Part shown: positions 30,687 to 40,796 of the stretch, piece after piece
Layout: each line of letters opens with the position of its first letter
Numbering within the stretch: the stretch's first letter is position 1
Assembly (NCBI GenBank): GCA_963763215.1
Contig: CAVXNX010000016.1
Coordinates: forward strand, 128,263-192,262
Reading direction: 5' to 3'
Length of the DNA stretch: 64,000 nucleotides
Source of the DNA: DASQZK01 sp963763215
GTDB lineage: Bacteria; Bacteroidota; Bacteroidia; Bacteroidales; GCA-2748055
Notes under the pieces: generated by a model
Database searches by the model: none
What the model was told of the DNA's origin: nothing
What the model saw: the letters and a program-made list of their open reading frames with translations, nothing else
Made by a program: the position numbers and the translations under genes

Positions 30687-33600
30687 TCAGATAAATGCCC
30701 GGATGATATCAGCAGTATTTTTGTCCATCGTATCGATATCAGCCGCGCCTTCCAGAGCTGCCGTGGCTTTGCCGCCGAGTCCCTTGCTGACGTAAAGGTT
30801 GCCCCGGAAAGGCACAAGGCTGAATATCAGCTGAAGGGCATCATTGCCGAGGGGATACCGCTGGATGTACATCGGATCGCCTGGATTCCTCGGGATAAAG
30901 GAATTGTCGCGGAGGGCAAGGGAATATTCCAGCCCTTGTCTTAACATCTCCTGGAGAACATCCAGTGGGGTATAGTCGAAATTGACTGATGGCTTGATGT
31001 CGGCGAAGGCAAAATATTGCACCTCGGGATGGATCACGTGAACGCCGACTGTATCCAGGTCGAAATAAATGTCGAACACCCGGTCGTTGATCTTCAACAG
31101 GTCGAGCCTCCCCGCCTCTTTGTCCAGTCCGCCAAACCCGATCTCGGTGGCTGCCTGTCCGGCAAAGGCAAACTCCATGGTGTTGGGCTTTCTCTTATCA
31201 TCCTGTTGGAAGGCGAAACAGATCCGGACATCGTCGAAGAATGTCGTAGCATAAAAGCTCCCCTCCGACGCCGGTTTGGGGGTAAATAAGGTCCGCGGGG
31301 GAACGGCGGGCCATAGTTTAGCCTCCACTTGCTTGTCTTCGAGCCTGTTCGTCCAGGGAAAGGCATGTTTCAGCATATGAAAAAGTTTAGCCGTCTCATC
31401 CGGGCTGAAGGTATAGTTGAATAATAACTGCCGCCAGAGCACGTAAACATAATCGTTGATGAAATTTTGCGAAAGAACCGTTCCCAGGTAATACCTGGCT
31501 ACATTGGTCATATCGGCCGAAACCCAGCCAAGCAGGCTTCCGGCGGAAGTAAAAGCATCGACGGGATCCGTGAAATCTGTCTTGTACTGATCACGTAATA
31601 TCAGGATATTCGGTTTTACGATGGAGTCGATCTGGGTAATATAAGGATTGATGACCCCCATCAGGCCGGCGTTCAGGGCCTGTTCAACATAACCCCGGTC
31701 ATCCGCTGCGAATTCCACCGCATTGCTGATGCCGGCCAGCGGGACGGGACCGAACTGTGGCGGGTAGGTGATCTTCAGGTCTTCCTTCAGGAATTTGTTC
31801 AGCTGATCCTGGAGCTGGGATTCTATCGTGTTGATCACCAGATCGGTGGTATCCATAACGATGGTATAAATGAGCGACAGGATCTGGTGAATGCCTGTCG
31901 GTACCACGCTGATATACGTCGCGCTCACATCGGCGTCGAGTGTCAGCTGAACATCGGGCTGTAACACATTGGCCGGATTCGGCACCAGGCGGATGTGGCT
32001 GTCGACAGAGAGATTCTTCAGGTCGATGGATACATAAGCCAGGTCGAGTCCGATAAAAATGCCGACCAGGATGGCCATATCCATCAGGAAGCAGGTAAAC
32101 GGAAAGAAGATGCAGGCGATGACAGAGATCCCGGTAACGGCGAGATATCTGCCCGTCACCCACCTCGACACCCAGGCCCTGCCACTGGCATCGGGAAGGT
32201 CAATGACCAGATGGATGCTGTCGGCGTCGAAGTCGAGGGTGCTGAACACCGCGTTGTTGTTGATCCGGATGTCGAAATCGATATCGTTGAGTTTCACATT
32301 CAGCAAGTCGTAAAAGATTGAGATCGCACCGGTTGATGAAGGATATGTCAGGTCGATGGTCCCGATACCCTTAAAAACATAGGCATCCACCAGCAAGCCG
32401 CGTTTGTCGGGAGGAAGGCTGGAGAACCGGTCCTCCGCGGCTACCGAACCATCGGCGATGACATTGTCCACGACGGTCTGGAGGGACGCGGGAAGGCCGA
32501 GGGACAGCAGGTGATTGCCGTTGGCGAGGAGTTTGCCCAGCGATGAAACCGCCAGTTTATCAAGCATGCCCAGTTTCTGGAGATTGCCGGGACCGGTGGG
32601 GTTTTCGTCATGAAGAAGATCATAAAGTCCACCGCCCGGATCACTTGAAGCCAGAGTATCGGCGTGGGCTTTGAACTGGTCCATCCAGGTCAGGGGAAGA
32701 TCGCCGTTGTTCCCATTGAACCCCGTCAGGCGCCTGGTAATGCCATTGGCAATGTATTTTATATCGTCAAGAAGCTTTTCATCGATGAGGTTCGCAAGCA
32801 GGGCGCCGTATGTTTCCGGGAGGCACGACGGGAAACGTATACCCCCTGCTTCACGGTTGATGGCTTTTGCGTCGGATAACGGCGAACTTGTGGCGGCCAC
32901 ATCATCACCGCAGCATTCTGCATTGCCGTCATAATTCATCCCCGGAGTGTTTCCCGTCCCCAGCCGGCCACCGAATTGTTTCCGGTAATCGGACAAACGC
33001 ACAGGAGGTTTGATAAAAGAGCGCTCACCGGTCTTTTTGTCCTGTCCTCCGCTTTCCCTGAGATCCCTGAAACCGGCAGGGATGGCAAATGGATCCTCCT
33101 TTTCTTCATAAAACTTCAGGCCTGACACCATGAACGAGGTCATTTTTTCCCACTTCCCCTGGCCACGCTCCATGAACACCTCACCTTTCACCGGGAGGCC
33201 CGTATCGATGACAGCCTTCAGGTCCAGCCCCGCCCGGTCCATCCTGTCTGCACATCCGACAAGCATGCAGGTCACATCATGACGGAACGGAGCCCATTGA
33301 TCATCGGTGTCCAGTTCGAGCTCATACCTCAGACGGAAGGGTGCAGTCACAAGTATTTCAGCCATCACACGACCGGATTTGCGGTTCCCATTGATCTCCG
33401 CTTTAGCGGTGAGCCGGCTGGTAAACGCCAGGGCAGGCTTGCTGTCATCGGGCATCCGGATAAAGGTTTTGCCGGTCTTGTCGCAGAATACAAAACCATT
33501 CTTCTTCCCCGTGAGATAAATGAAATTCTCACCGTGGATGCTTTTCCCCCTGGATTCCACCCTGCTGTTTCCTTCCGACAGCACCACTTCGAGACTTCCT

Positions 33601-33848
33601 TCCAGTGTGCTATGGTCGAAGGCATGATGCTTACGGGTTAACATACGGATATATTCCGCCTGGCTCTTTTCTGCAGAGAATTCGACATTGAAGATGATGA
33701 CCTTTTCACCGGCGCGTATGCCCGGTTTCCAGGGTTTAAGGGAGGGATGAAGGATGCGATTATTCATGGAGACAACGGAACGTTTCTCCATCAGTTCTTC
33801 AAAAAGTTCATGAGAAATTTGCTGCTCATGGGAAGTTGATTTTTTCAT
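30687..33848 (-). CDS. Large hypothetical protein (1053 aa), possible lipid-binding fold in the middle
   Basis: This is an intact long frame starting MKKSTSHEQQISHELFEEL, with no signal peptide. The N-terminal third has short beta strands and a segment FMVSGLKFYEEKEDPFAIPAG. A central region alternates amphipathic strands (FDIRINNNAVFSTLDFDADS, AYVSIDLKNLSVDSHIRLV, VQLTLDADVSATYISVV) with one hydrophobic hairpin (GISVIACIFFPFTCFLMDMAILVGIF) and a helix INTIESQLQDQLNKFL. That pattern recalls tubular lipid-binding (BPI/SMP-like) domains, but this is a guess. The C-terminal part is beta-rich (FDIYFDLDTVGVHVIHPEVQ). I do not recognise the family. It is unbroken, unlike its neighbours, and is flanked by repeat DNA. 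Confidence 0.75.
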   Translation of the reverse strand: MKKSTSHEQQISHELFEELMEKRSVVSMNNRILHPSLKPWKPGIRAGEKVIIFNVEFSAEKSQAEYIRMLTRKHHAFDHSTLEGSLEVVLSEGNSRVESRGKSIHGENFIYLTGKKNGFVFCDKTGKTFIRMPDDSKPALAFTSRLTAKAEINGNRKSGRVMAEILVTAPFRLRYELELDTDDQWAPFRHDVTCMLVGCADRMDRAGLDLKAVIDTGLPVKGEVFMERGQGKWEKMTSFMVSGLKFYEEKEDPFAIPAGFRDLRESGGQDKKTGERSFIKPPVRLSDYRKQFGGRLGTGNTPGMNYDGNAECCGDDVAATSSPLSDAKAINREAGGIRFPSCLPETYGALLANLIDEKLLDDIKYIANGITRRLTGFNGNNGDLPLTWMDQFKAHADTLASSDPGGGLYDLLHDENPTGPGNLQKLGMLDKLAVSSLGKLLANGNHLLSLGLPASLQTVVDNVIADGSVAAEDRFSSLPPDKRGLLVDAYVFKGIGTIDLTYPSSTGAISIFYDLLNVKLNDIDFDIRINNNAVFSTLDFDADSIHLVIDLPDASGRAWVSRWVTGRYLAVTGISVIACIFFPFTCFLMDMAILVGIFIGLDLAYVSIDLKNLSVDSHIRLVPNPANVLQPDVQLTLDADVSATYISVVPTGIHQILSLIYTIVMDTTDLVINTIESQLQDQLNKFLKEDLKITYPPQFGPVPLAGISNAVEFAADDRGYVEQALNAGLMGVINPYITQIDSIVKPNILILRDQYKTDFTDPVDAFTSAGSLLGWVSADMTNVARYYLGTVLSQNFINDYVYVLWRQLLFNYTFSPDETAKLFHMLKHAFPWTNRLEDKQVEAKLWPAVPPRTLFTPKPASEGSFYATTFFDDVRICFAFQQDDKRKPNTMEFAFAGQAATEIGFGGLDKEAGRLDLLKINDRVFDIYFDLDTVGVHVIHPEVQYFAFADIKPSVNFDYTPLDVLQEMLRQGLEYSLALRDNSFIPRNPGDPMYIQRYPLGNDALQLIFSLVPFRGNLYVSKGLGGKATAALEGAADIDTMDKNTADIIRAFI

Positions 33849-34385
33849 ATGGATTGTTTCAGTTTAGTCGTTGTTGGTCATTACCGGCTACACATACCCT
33901 GGTGGCCACAGGCACCGGAGCCAGGGAGTTCCTCGAAGCGATACGTGATTGACGGTGCTATTCCGGATAACACCGGGGGAAAGGATTCAGGTTGGAAAAA
34001 CAAATATATTGATTCTGAACACGGTAAGTCAAGTTTTTAATTGAAAATTTCTGGAAAACAAGGGGATATGAACGAATCTCCTCAGAAAATTAAGCCTCAC
34101 GGCAGGTCACGGCCCCCCCGGTCGTCTCCAACCAGGGATCACCGGTGCGCAAAATCCCGGGTTGCGGGCAGGTTTTTCACGGAATTGCTGATGCTGTGAA
34201 GAATGAAATACGGAGAAAAATTCACGATTTTCGCGAATGTCGGATTCCACGGAATAATGCCATAAATCCAACTCTAAATGACGAGCGATTTGCATCGTTC
34301 ATTCGCATTTTTTTCATACTTTCACCTTGTGAATTTTCAGGTCAGGCTGAAGATGAAACCGGGCGCTAACTTAAACTACCAACGA
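33849..34385. other. Intergenic divergent region, no gene seen
   Basis: This lies between the large minus-strand gene and the plus-strand SusC gene. It holds short fragments without coding character. An AT-rich stretch near 34000-34080 and another near 34280-34340 are candidates for the two promoters, but no clear motif can be fixed. Confidence 0.5.
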
Positions 34386-37300
34386 ATGAACAATACCATA
34401 TTTTTACTGGAAGACATGTATCCTGGGTATCATGGTCATCCTGTTCTCACAGGCGGCCATAGCGCAGACCACCGTCACGGGTCATGTCACCGACGAGAAC
34501 GGGCAGCCGCTGCCCGGTGTCAACGTCTCCATCGCCGGCACAACGACAGGTACAACGACGCAAATCACCGGCGATTATTCCCTGGTCGTTTCCAATCCTG
34601 AAGCGACGCTCCGTTTTTCCTTTGTCGGATACAAAACATCCGAGGAGCCTCTTGGGGGTCGCATTGTGGTTAATGTGCAGTTAGAGCCGGAGATCCATAC
34701 ACTGGATGATGTTGTGGTGATCGGCTACGGCACGGTGAAAAAGAGCGATCTGACCGGCTCGGTTTCCGTCGTGACCAAAGAAGGACCTTACGCGAACGCC
34801 GATTGCCAACCTCAGCAAAGCCATCCAGGGTCATGCCCCGGGTGTTGTCGTTATGGAAAACGGGGCGCCCGGCGGTGATGTCAGTTTCCGCGTCCGGGGT
34901 GTCGGCTCCATCAACTTTGAGCCCAACCCGATTTATGTCATCGACGGTGTGGTCGGTGGCGATATCAATTCCTTCTCCCCGGAGGATATCGAGTCGGTGT
35001 CGATCCTGAAGGATGCTTCGGCGGCGGCCATTTACGGAGCCAACGGAGCCAACGGCGTGATCATCGTGACGACCAAACGGGGAAACAATGCCGGGAAGAT
35101 GAAGGTCTCTCTCTCGGCTTTTGAAGGCACCCACCTTCAACCGCGTTACTATAATCTCATGAATGCCGACCAGTATGCCGGCTTTTACAACAAAGCCTAC
35201 GAGCTGAACGGCGTCACACCCCCTGCTGCCTATTCAGATGATTTCCGGCAATGGTACTACAAAGGGAACTGGCATGAGGGCACCGACTGGCAGAAAGAGA
35301 TCCTTCAGAAAAATCTCACCCAGAACTATTACCTCAACATTTCTGACGGCAACGAACGCAGCAATTACAGCATTTCCGCCAACTTTTACAGTGAAGACGG
35401 CATCCTGATCAATTCCTACACCGACCGTGTGAACCTCAGGGCCAATTCCGATTACAAGATCAGCAAATATTTAAAGGTGGGTGAAACAATCTCACTGACC
35501 CGGCGCAAGACGCGCAATTCCAACTGGGGCGCCTGGGGAATGGCGCTGGAGACCTCCCCGCTGATGAATGTTTACAATGAAAACAATAACGGCGGTTTCG
35601 AAGGTACCCAGATCGGCGTTCTGTACACCGGATCCGGACGGCGTGGCGACGAATGTGCCAAATACCGGCGGGAACGACAAGTTCAACGCCAAAGGCGAAG
35701 TATCCCTTCCCGAGGACTGGGATTATTCCGACGGTCTGCTGGCCAACATCTACCTCGAGGTCAAACCGGCCCGATGGATGACCTTCACCACCACACCTTC
35801 CATCGATACCTATGCCAACAACGGGAAAGACTGGACAGAACAATATGATATGGGTGTCCGCAGTATCCCGGAATCCATCCTCAGCGAGGATTATTCAAAA
35901 GGCAGTTCATACGGGCTCAAGAACCAGCTCGATTTGACCCGGTCATTCGGAAAACATAACCTCGTATTTACTGCTGTACAGGATATCCGGTACGGAACCA
36001 ACAGCAATGTGACCGTAGATGCTTCCGATTTCCCGTACCCGCAGCTCAACGTCATCTCACAGGCGGTGCCTGCCAACGTCACCTCCACGGGCGGTGAGGG
36101 GGAATGGTCCGAGGCCGCATACCTTGCCAGGCTAATCTACAACTTCAACTCCAAATACCTGGTGACCATGAGCGTTCGCCGCGACGGCAGCTCAAATTTC
36201 GGCCCGAAAAACAAATGGGGAACCTTCCCCTCCTTCTCCGTGGCCTGGAAGATCAATGAAGACTTCTTCCGCAACGTCGATCAAATCAGCCTGCTTAAGC
36301 TCAGATTCGGATGGGGGAAAACGGGGAATTCCAACATCGGGGGATTCAGGTACCAGACCACCCTGGCTGAACCGAATCATTTCAGTCCTGTTTTCGGCCT
36401 CGACCAAACAGAAGCCTATGCCATCAACGAACTTTGGACCGCCGGCAATCCTTATGTGAGATGGGAATCGGCCGACATGCTGAATTTCGGCCTCGATGCG
36501 AATGTCTTCCGCAACAAGCTGCAGTTCAGCTCCGACTATTATATCAAATCGCAGTACGGTCTTCTCCTCGAAGTGCCCATCTCCAGGATCTTCGGGAAAT
36601 GGGACGGAACCGCACCCGTGATGAACATCGGCGATATCCGGAACAGCGGTTTCGAATTCGACCTCAAGTACTCCAAAATGGAAGGCCGCTGGAACTACCA
36701 GCTGTTCGCCAACCTGACCACCGTCAAAAACGAGGTGATCAGTGTGCCTTCGGATATCCTCACCGACAATAACATCACCTCCGAGGGGCATTCCATCGGC
36801 AGTATATACGGTTACGTGGCAGAGCGCATCATCCAGGAGTCGGATTTCGATGCAGAAGGCCATTACCTGTACGCCAAACCGGTGGAAGGGTATCCTGAAC
36901 CCGGCGACATCATGTTCAGAGACATCAACCACGACGGACAGATCACCGATCTTGACCGCACCATCATCGGAAAGGCCATTCCCGACTTCACCTATTCGTT
37001 CGGCGGTGAACTCAACTTTAAAAACATCGACTTTTCGGTGTTCTTCTACGGCATCCAGAATGCCGATGTCTACAATACCCTGAGGCGTGACCTGGAATCC
37101 TTCGAAGCCCAGGACCGTGACCATAACAAGTCGGCCGATTGGGCAGCCAATTACTGGACCCCCGAAAACCCATCGACCAAGTATGTCAGGGCCGATCAGA
37201 ATGACGCCAACCGGAACACCCGGCTTTCATCCTGGTGGGTTGAAGACGCGTCATTCCTCAGGCTGAAAGACCTCCAGCTCGGGTATACCCTTCCAAGGTC

Positions 37301-37493
37301 CTGGACAAAGCGGGTTGGCATCGGCCGGACGCGACTTTACGTGAGCGCCATGAACCTGCTGACCTTTACCCGGTATGAAGGTTACGATCCCGAATCGCCA
37401 CTGTCAACCGACGATCCGACAACACCGGGTATTGATGCCTCCATATATCCCATCCCGCGAACTTTTACCGGCGGTGTTCAGCTCGAATTTTAA
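34386..37493 (+). CDS. SusC/RagA-family TonB-dependent outer-membrane receptor (frameshifted)
   Basis: The start MNNTIF, with one T too many in a run near 34402, joins a signal peptide ending AAIAQ. A carboxypeptidase-regulatory-like domain follows (VTGHVTDENGQPLPGVNVSI ... FSFVGYKT), then the TonB box/plug region (VVIGYGTVKKSDLTGSVSVV, IYVIDGVVGGDINSFSPEDI, ASAAAIYGANGANGVIIVTT). The barrel runs to the typical end FTGGVQLEF. Total length of about 1036 codons is normal. Further breaks are near 34785 and near 35625. The protein imports oligosaccharides or other large nutrients across the outer membrane with its SusD partner, which follows 20 bases later. Confidence 0.9.
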
Positions 37494-37512
37494 ATAAAAA
37501 AAACAACGATCC

Positions 37513-39214
37513 ATGAAACGGTATATTACATTGCTCATCTTATCCCTTGTCCTTGTCACGTCGTGCACCGACGATTATCTTGATGTGGAAAACAAGGGAT
37601 CGCTGACGGTCGAAAACTGGTACCGGACAGCCGATGATTTCCAGGCCGCACTCAATTCAGCCTATATTCCGCTCATGGAGAACGGGATGTACGCATTAAG
37701 GATGGCACTGACCGTCGGGACCTTCGAGGACCGGACACTTTTTGAGAGTACGGGGCGCGACAGGCTCTCAACTCTTTCCGCTTCGTCCGATGATCCGGCC
37801 TCGATATGGGGAGCCTTGTATTTCGGCGTTTACCGGACATCAAAAATCCTCCAGCAACTGAACGAAAAGGGTGTGGACGGCATCGAAAACATGACCCAGT
37901 GAAAATTTCGATTACATCGCCGCCCAGGCCAGGGCCCTGCGTGGCATGTACTATTTTTACCTGGCCATCTTCTTCGACCGCCCCATCTTATACAATGAAA
38001 CCAACCTTCCCGACAATTATCTCAATAAATACGGCAATGCCGATCAGACCGACCTTTGGAACCAGATCGAAAGCGACTTCACCGCAGCCTACCCCGTACC
38101 TGAAACTCCGGTCGGAACTGTCCGATGCCGAGTACGGGCGCGTCACCCGGGGAGCGGCACAGTCACAGCTGGCCAAATCGCTGTTATTCAAGCACTATTA
38201 TTACTATGAGCGATTCGGCCTTGGAGGCTCGGCGGAAGATGTTGCCGGCCTTCAGAAAGCCCGGGATCTTTTCAGTGAGGTGATGAATTCCCACGAATAT
38301 GCGCTGATGGTTCCCCTGCCGCCAAAGACGCGGAAAGATTACCTTTACGCCCTGCTCTGTAATTCCTCCTTCGTCGATCTCCCGTCGGAAAACAACGTCT
38401 ACGATTCGGAGAACAATATGGAGTCGGTCTGGGAGATCCAGTATGGCGATGCCCAGGCGTACCAAAACAACCCCTGGCTGAACGGTTATTACAGTGGCGG
38501 CGCGCTGAACGAGCAGTATTTTTCGCCTCATGAAACCAGCTACAGGAACCACGAGGCCAACCCGTCCATGTATTTTGCCTTTGAGACCGAAGGGGCACCT
38601 GCCGGATTCGACCGGGATCCAAGATGTTATGCCAGCTTGTATTTCGACGGAGACATGCTGGATTTCGATCCGAACTCAAAGTATTACAAGCCCTTCACCA
38701 CAGGGATCAACTCAAAGAGAATCGCTAAAAGCCGCAGCCTTAAACTCCCCACGGGCATCGAAAGTCTCGGGATCAAGAAAACCCATTTCCCCATATACTG
38801 GAACGGCCCGATGGCGCCATTCAACGACCCTGTCAATAAGCGGGTGATCCGCTATGCCGACGTGTTGCTGATGTATGCCGAAACCATGTACCTTCTGAAT
38901 GACGATGGTTCGGGACTCGATGCGCTGAACCAGGTCCGCCGCCGGGTCGATATGCCCGATGTGACCGCGCTCACCCCGAAGCCATCATCCATGAACGCGA
39001 TGTGGAACTGGCTTTTGAGGACCACCGGTGGTTCGACCTCGTGAGATGGAGCTTCTCGCCCGAATGGGGCATCGACTGGAGCAAGATCGACTGGGGCATC
39101 GATGCGGCCAACAGCATCACCCCCTTCGTTAAGGGCAAGAATGAATTTTTCCCCATCCCCATCAATGAACTCAATGTGAACGGGGGATTGCTTCATCAAA
39201 ATCCGGGGTGGTAG
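37513..39214 (+). CDS. SusD/RagB-family nutrient-binding lipoprotein (frameshifted)
   Basis: A lipoprotein signal (ILSLVLVTSC, cleavage before the Cys at about residue 18) is followed by the SusD pattern: DDYLDVENKGSLTVENWYRT, then DFQAALNSAYIPL. The helical TPR-like core contains AQARALRGMYYFYLAIFFDRP, and later RYADVLLMYAETMYLLND. The end is ERDVELAFEDHRWFDLVRW and a short tail. Breaks lie near 37900 (a TGA that disappears in the next frame), 38097 and 38985. Joined length is about 567 residues. It sits on the cell surface as a lid of the SusC porin. No glycosidase or regulator follows it, so the substrate is not indicated. Confidence 0.88.
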
Positions 39215-39228
39215 GAATGAGCTGTTTG

Positions 39229-40035
39229 TCAATTTTTTAACGGGAACGGATGATCGCCGGATGGAAATAGGACGGTCATCCGTTTCGTTTTTTTATCCAT
39301 TCTCCGCCGGAACCTTGGTTTCTCCAGCTGACCTGGCCTAAGGGTTGCGATCACCGATGCACCGGCAATGAGCGTTAGCCAGTCGATCGTGATGACAGCC
39401 ACCTCAAAACGGTATTCCCTATGAATGCCCCACCTGCCAGAAATGATGGCAAAGGCGAGAAGGACAAGTACGAAGCCTGAAGCAAAGATCCACTTTATCG
39501 CCCTTTCCTTCCCCGATGATGGAGCAAAAGACAATGCCAGGAAAATGAATGAAATGCTCATCGCCAGGTATCCCGCCTCTTCAAGGGCGATGAACACCCC
39601 ATGAGGGTTAAACTGGCTGAGAAGGGCAATCCCGTCGGTTTCCCGGTTCAAAAGCGACGGTTGGATGACGGTGACCTGGATGAAATAATTCGTGAACAGG
39701 AGGGCGGAAGCCATCAGGGCAAAAGCAAAACCAGCCAAACTGTATGGCTTGCGCATAACCGGCGTACGGTAGTGAATGCCGGTCATCAGAACCAGGTAAA
39801 CCATTGCCCACAGCATCGCCGGATACATCCACAAATAATCGCGCGGAAACCGGGAAGCGATACCTTCATAAGGATATTCGAAACATCCCTCCTGGCAGAA
39901 AGGCCCTGACATTGGAGGCGTGAGGATCGCCATCACGAAGGTGAGAAGGGTGAGAGCAAGGGTCAGCAAAGCCGTGATGCGGATAAAACGGGTATGATCA
40001 CCGGCAGGTTGGGCATGGTCGATGGTCTTTGACAT
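39229..40035 (-). CDS. Multi-pass membrane protein (268 aa)
   Basis: About seven hydrophobic segments occur, for example FIRITALLTLALTLLTFVMAI, LWMYPAMLWAMVYLVLMTGI, LAGFAFALMASALLFTNYFI, YLAMSISFIFLALSF and WIFASGFVLVLLAFAII. An outside-facing loop contains CQEGCFEYPYEGIASRFPRD with two Cys. The family resembles uncharacterised Bacteroidota membrane proteins of DUF4386 type, but I cannot confirm that. The gene converges on SusD and leaves only 14 bases between stops. Confidence 0.7.
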   Translation of the reverse strand: MSKTIDHAQPAGDHTRFIRITALLTLALTLLTFVMAILTPPMSGPFCQEGCFEYPYEGIASRFPRDYLWMYPAMLWAMVYLVLMTGIHYRTPVMRKPYSLAGFAFALMASALLFTNYFIQVTVIQPSLLNRETDGIALLSQFNPHGVFIALEEAGYLAMSISFIFLALSFAPSSGKERAIKWIFASGFVLVLLAFAIISGRWGIHREYRFEVAVITIDWLTLIAGASVIATLRPGQLEKPRFRRRMDKKTKRMTVLFPSGDHPFPLKN

Positions 40036-40130
40036 CGTTTCGTTTAGGTTGTTTAACCGGCAAGTTAATACAAACCCCCTTGAAATTCCAGTAGGACAGG
40101 CAGGAAAAATGTCCCGCCGGAAGGCGTCCC

Positions 40131-40297
40131 CTATTCCCTGATGATCCTGAAAACCACCGGGGGTCCGCTTTCGTTGGAGATCTCAAGGATATACACGCCC
40201 TTTCCCGGGATACCCGACAGATCAAGGTCCGTTCTTGGCGATCGAACCCGGGTGCTGACGACTGTCGATCCCGTGAGGGTGAAAATCCGGATAAGAA
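40131..40297 (-). pseudogene. Orphan type IX secretion C-terminal domain
   Basis: The minus strand reads VLIRIFTLTGSTVVSTRVRS, then LDLSGIPGKGVYILEISNES and VVFRIIRE before a stop. This is the end of a type A T9SS sorting domain. No start or passenger domain exists upstream; the frame is cut exactly by the 68-bp palindrome at 40296. Confidence 0.8.
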
Positions 40298-40363
40298 CGC
40301 ATCTGTTCTTTGTCGTAGGGACGTGCCACGTGGCACGTCCCTACGACAAAGAACAGATGCGTT
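40296..40363. repeat. 68-bp perfect palindrome
   Basis: Both halves of 34 bases are exact reverse complements with no loop, centred between 40329 and 40330 (core gtgccac/gtggcac). The right arm begins after the centre and ends agaacagatgcgtt. It lies between the T9SS tail remnant and the end of the HIT gene. Such a sequence can extrude a cruciform or act as a strong hairpin in both directions. Confidence 0.97.
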
Positions 40364-40412
40364 TGACAGGATCGTTCTCAGTCCAAAAAAATGCAGTCGC
40401 AGGTTACCTCCC

Positions 40413-40787
40413 CTATCTTCCATATTTCCTCTTCCCCGGCATCACCCCTCTCACCCCACCCGCCGGATCTTCCATATCACCTTCATATCTTGGTATAACG
40501 TGCACATGCACATGAAAAACGGTTTGTCCGGCGGAACGGTTGATATTTACGCCCACATTATAACCATCGGGATGGAAGCGTTCATCCAGCAAAACCTTTG
40601 CCTTATCGACCAATCGCCAGAGATCGGCTTTCTCATTTTCTTCCAGCCTAAAATAATCCGCTTCATGCCGCTTTGGGATTACCAGGATATGACCTTCCGA
40701 AACCGGGAATTTATCATATACGGCATAGCTTAGCTCTGTTTCCATGACAGGAACAGAAGGATGCTTGCAGAAAATACAATCATTCAT
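40413..40787 (-). CDS. HIT-family nucleotide hydrolase/transferase
   Basis: The 124-residue protein starts MNDCIFCKHPSVPV with a Cys-x-x-Cys, then HILVIPKRHEADYF. It has the histidine triad in FHVHVHVIPRYEGDM, where the middle His is the nucleophile on a phosphate. The length is typical of HINT/Ap4A-hydrolase-like members. It starts 9 bases after the stop of the HNH gene at 40797-41927 and so is probably co-transcribed. A decayed copy of its 3' end is at 6203-6302. Confidence 0.92.
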   Translation of the reverse strand: MNDCIFCKHPSVPVMETELSYAVYDKFPVSEGHILVIPKRHEADYFRLEENEKADLWRLVDKAKVLLDERFHPDGYNVGVNINRSAGQTVFHVHVHVIPRYEGDMEDPAGGVRGVMPGKRKYGR

Positions 40788-40796
40788 CTTCGCCTC

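Noticed and set aside
36192..37124. 310-residue minus-strand open frame
   Set aside because: It is the shadow of the SusC barrel; GC-rich third positions keep the opposite frame open.
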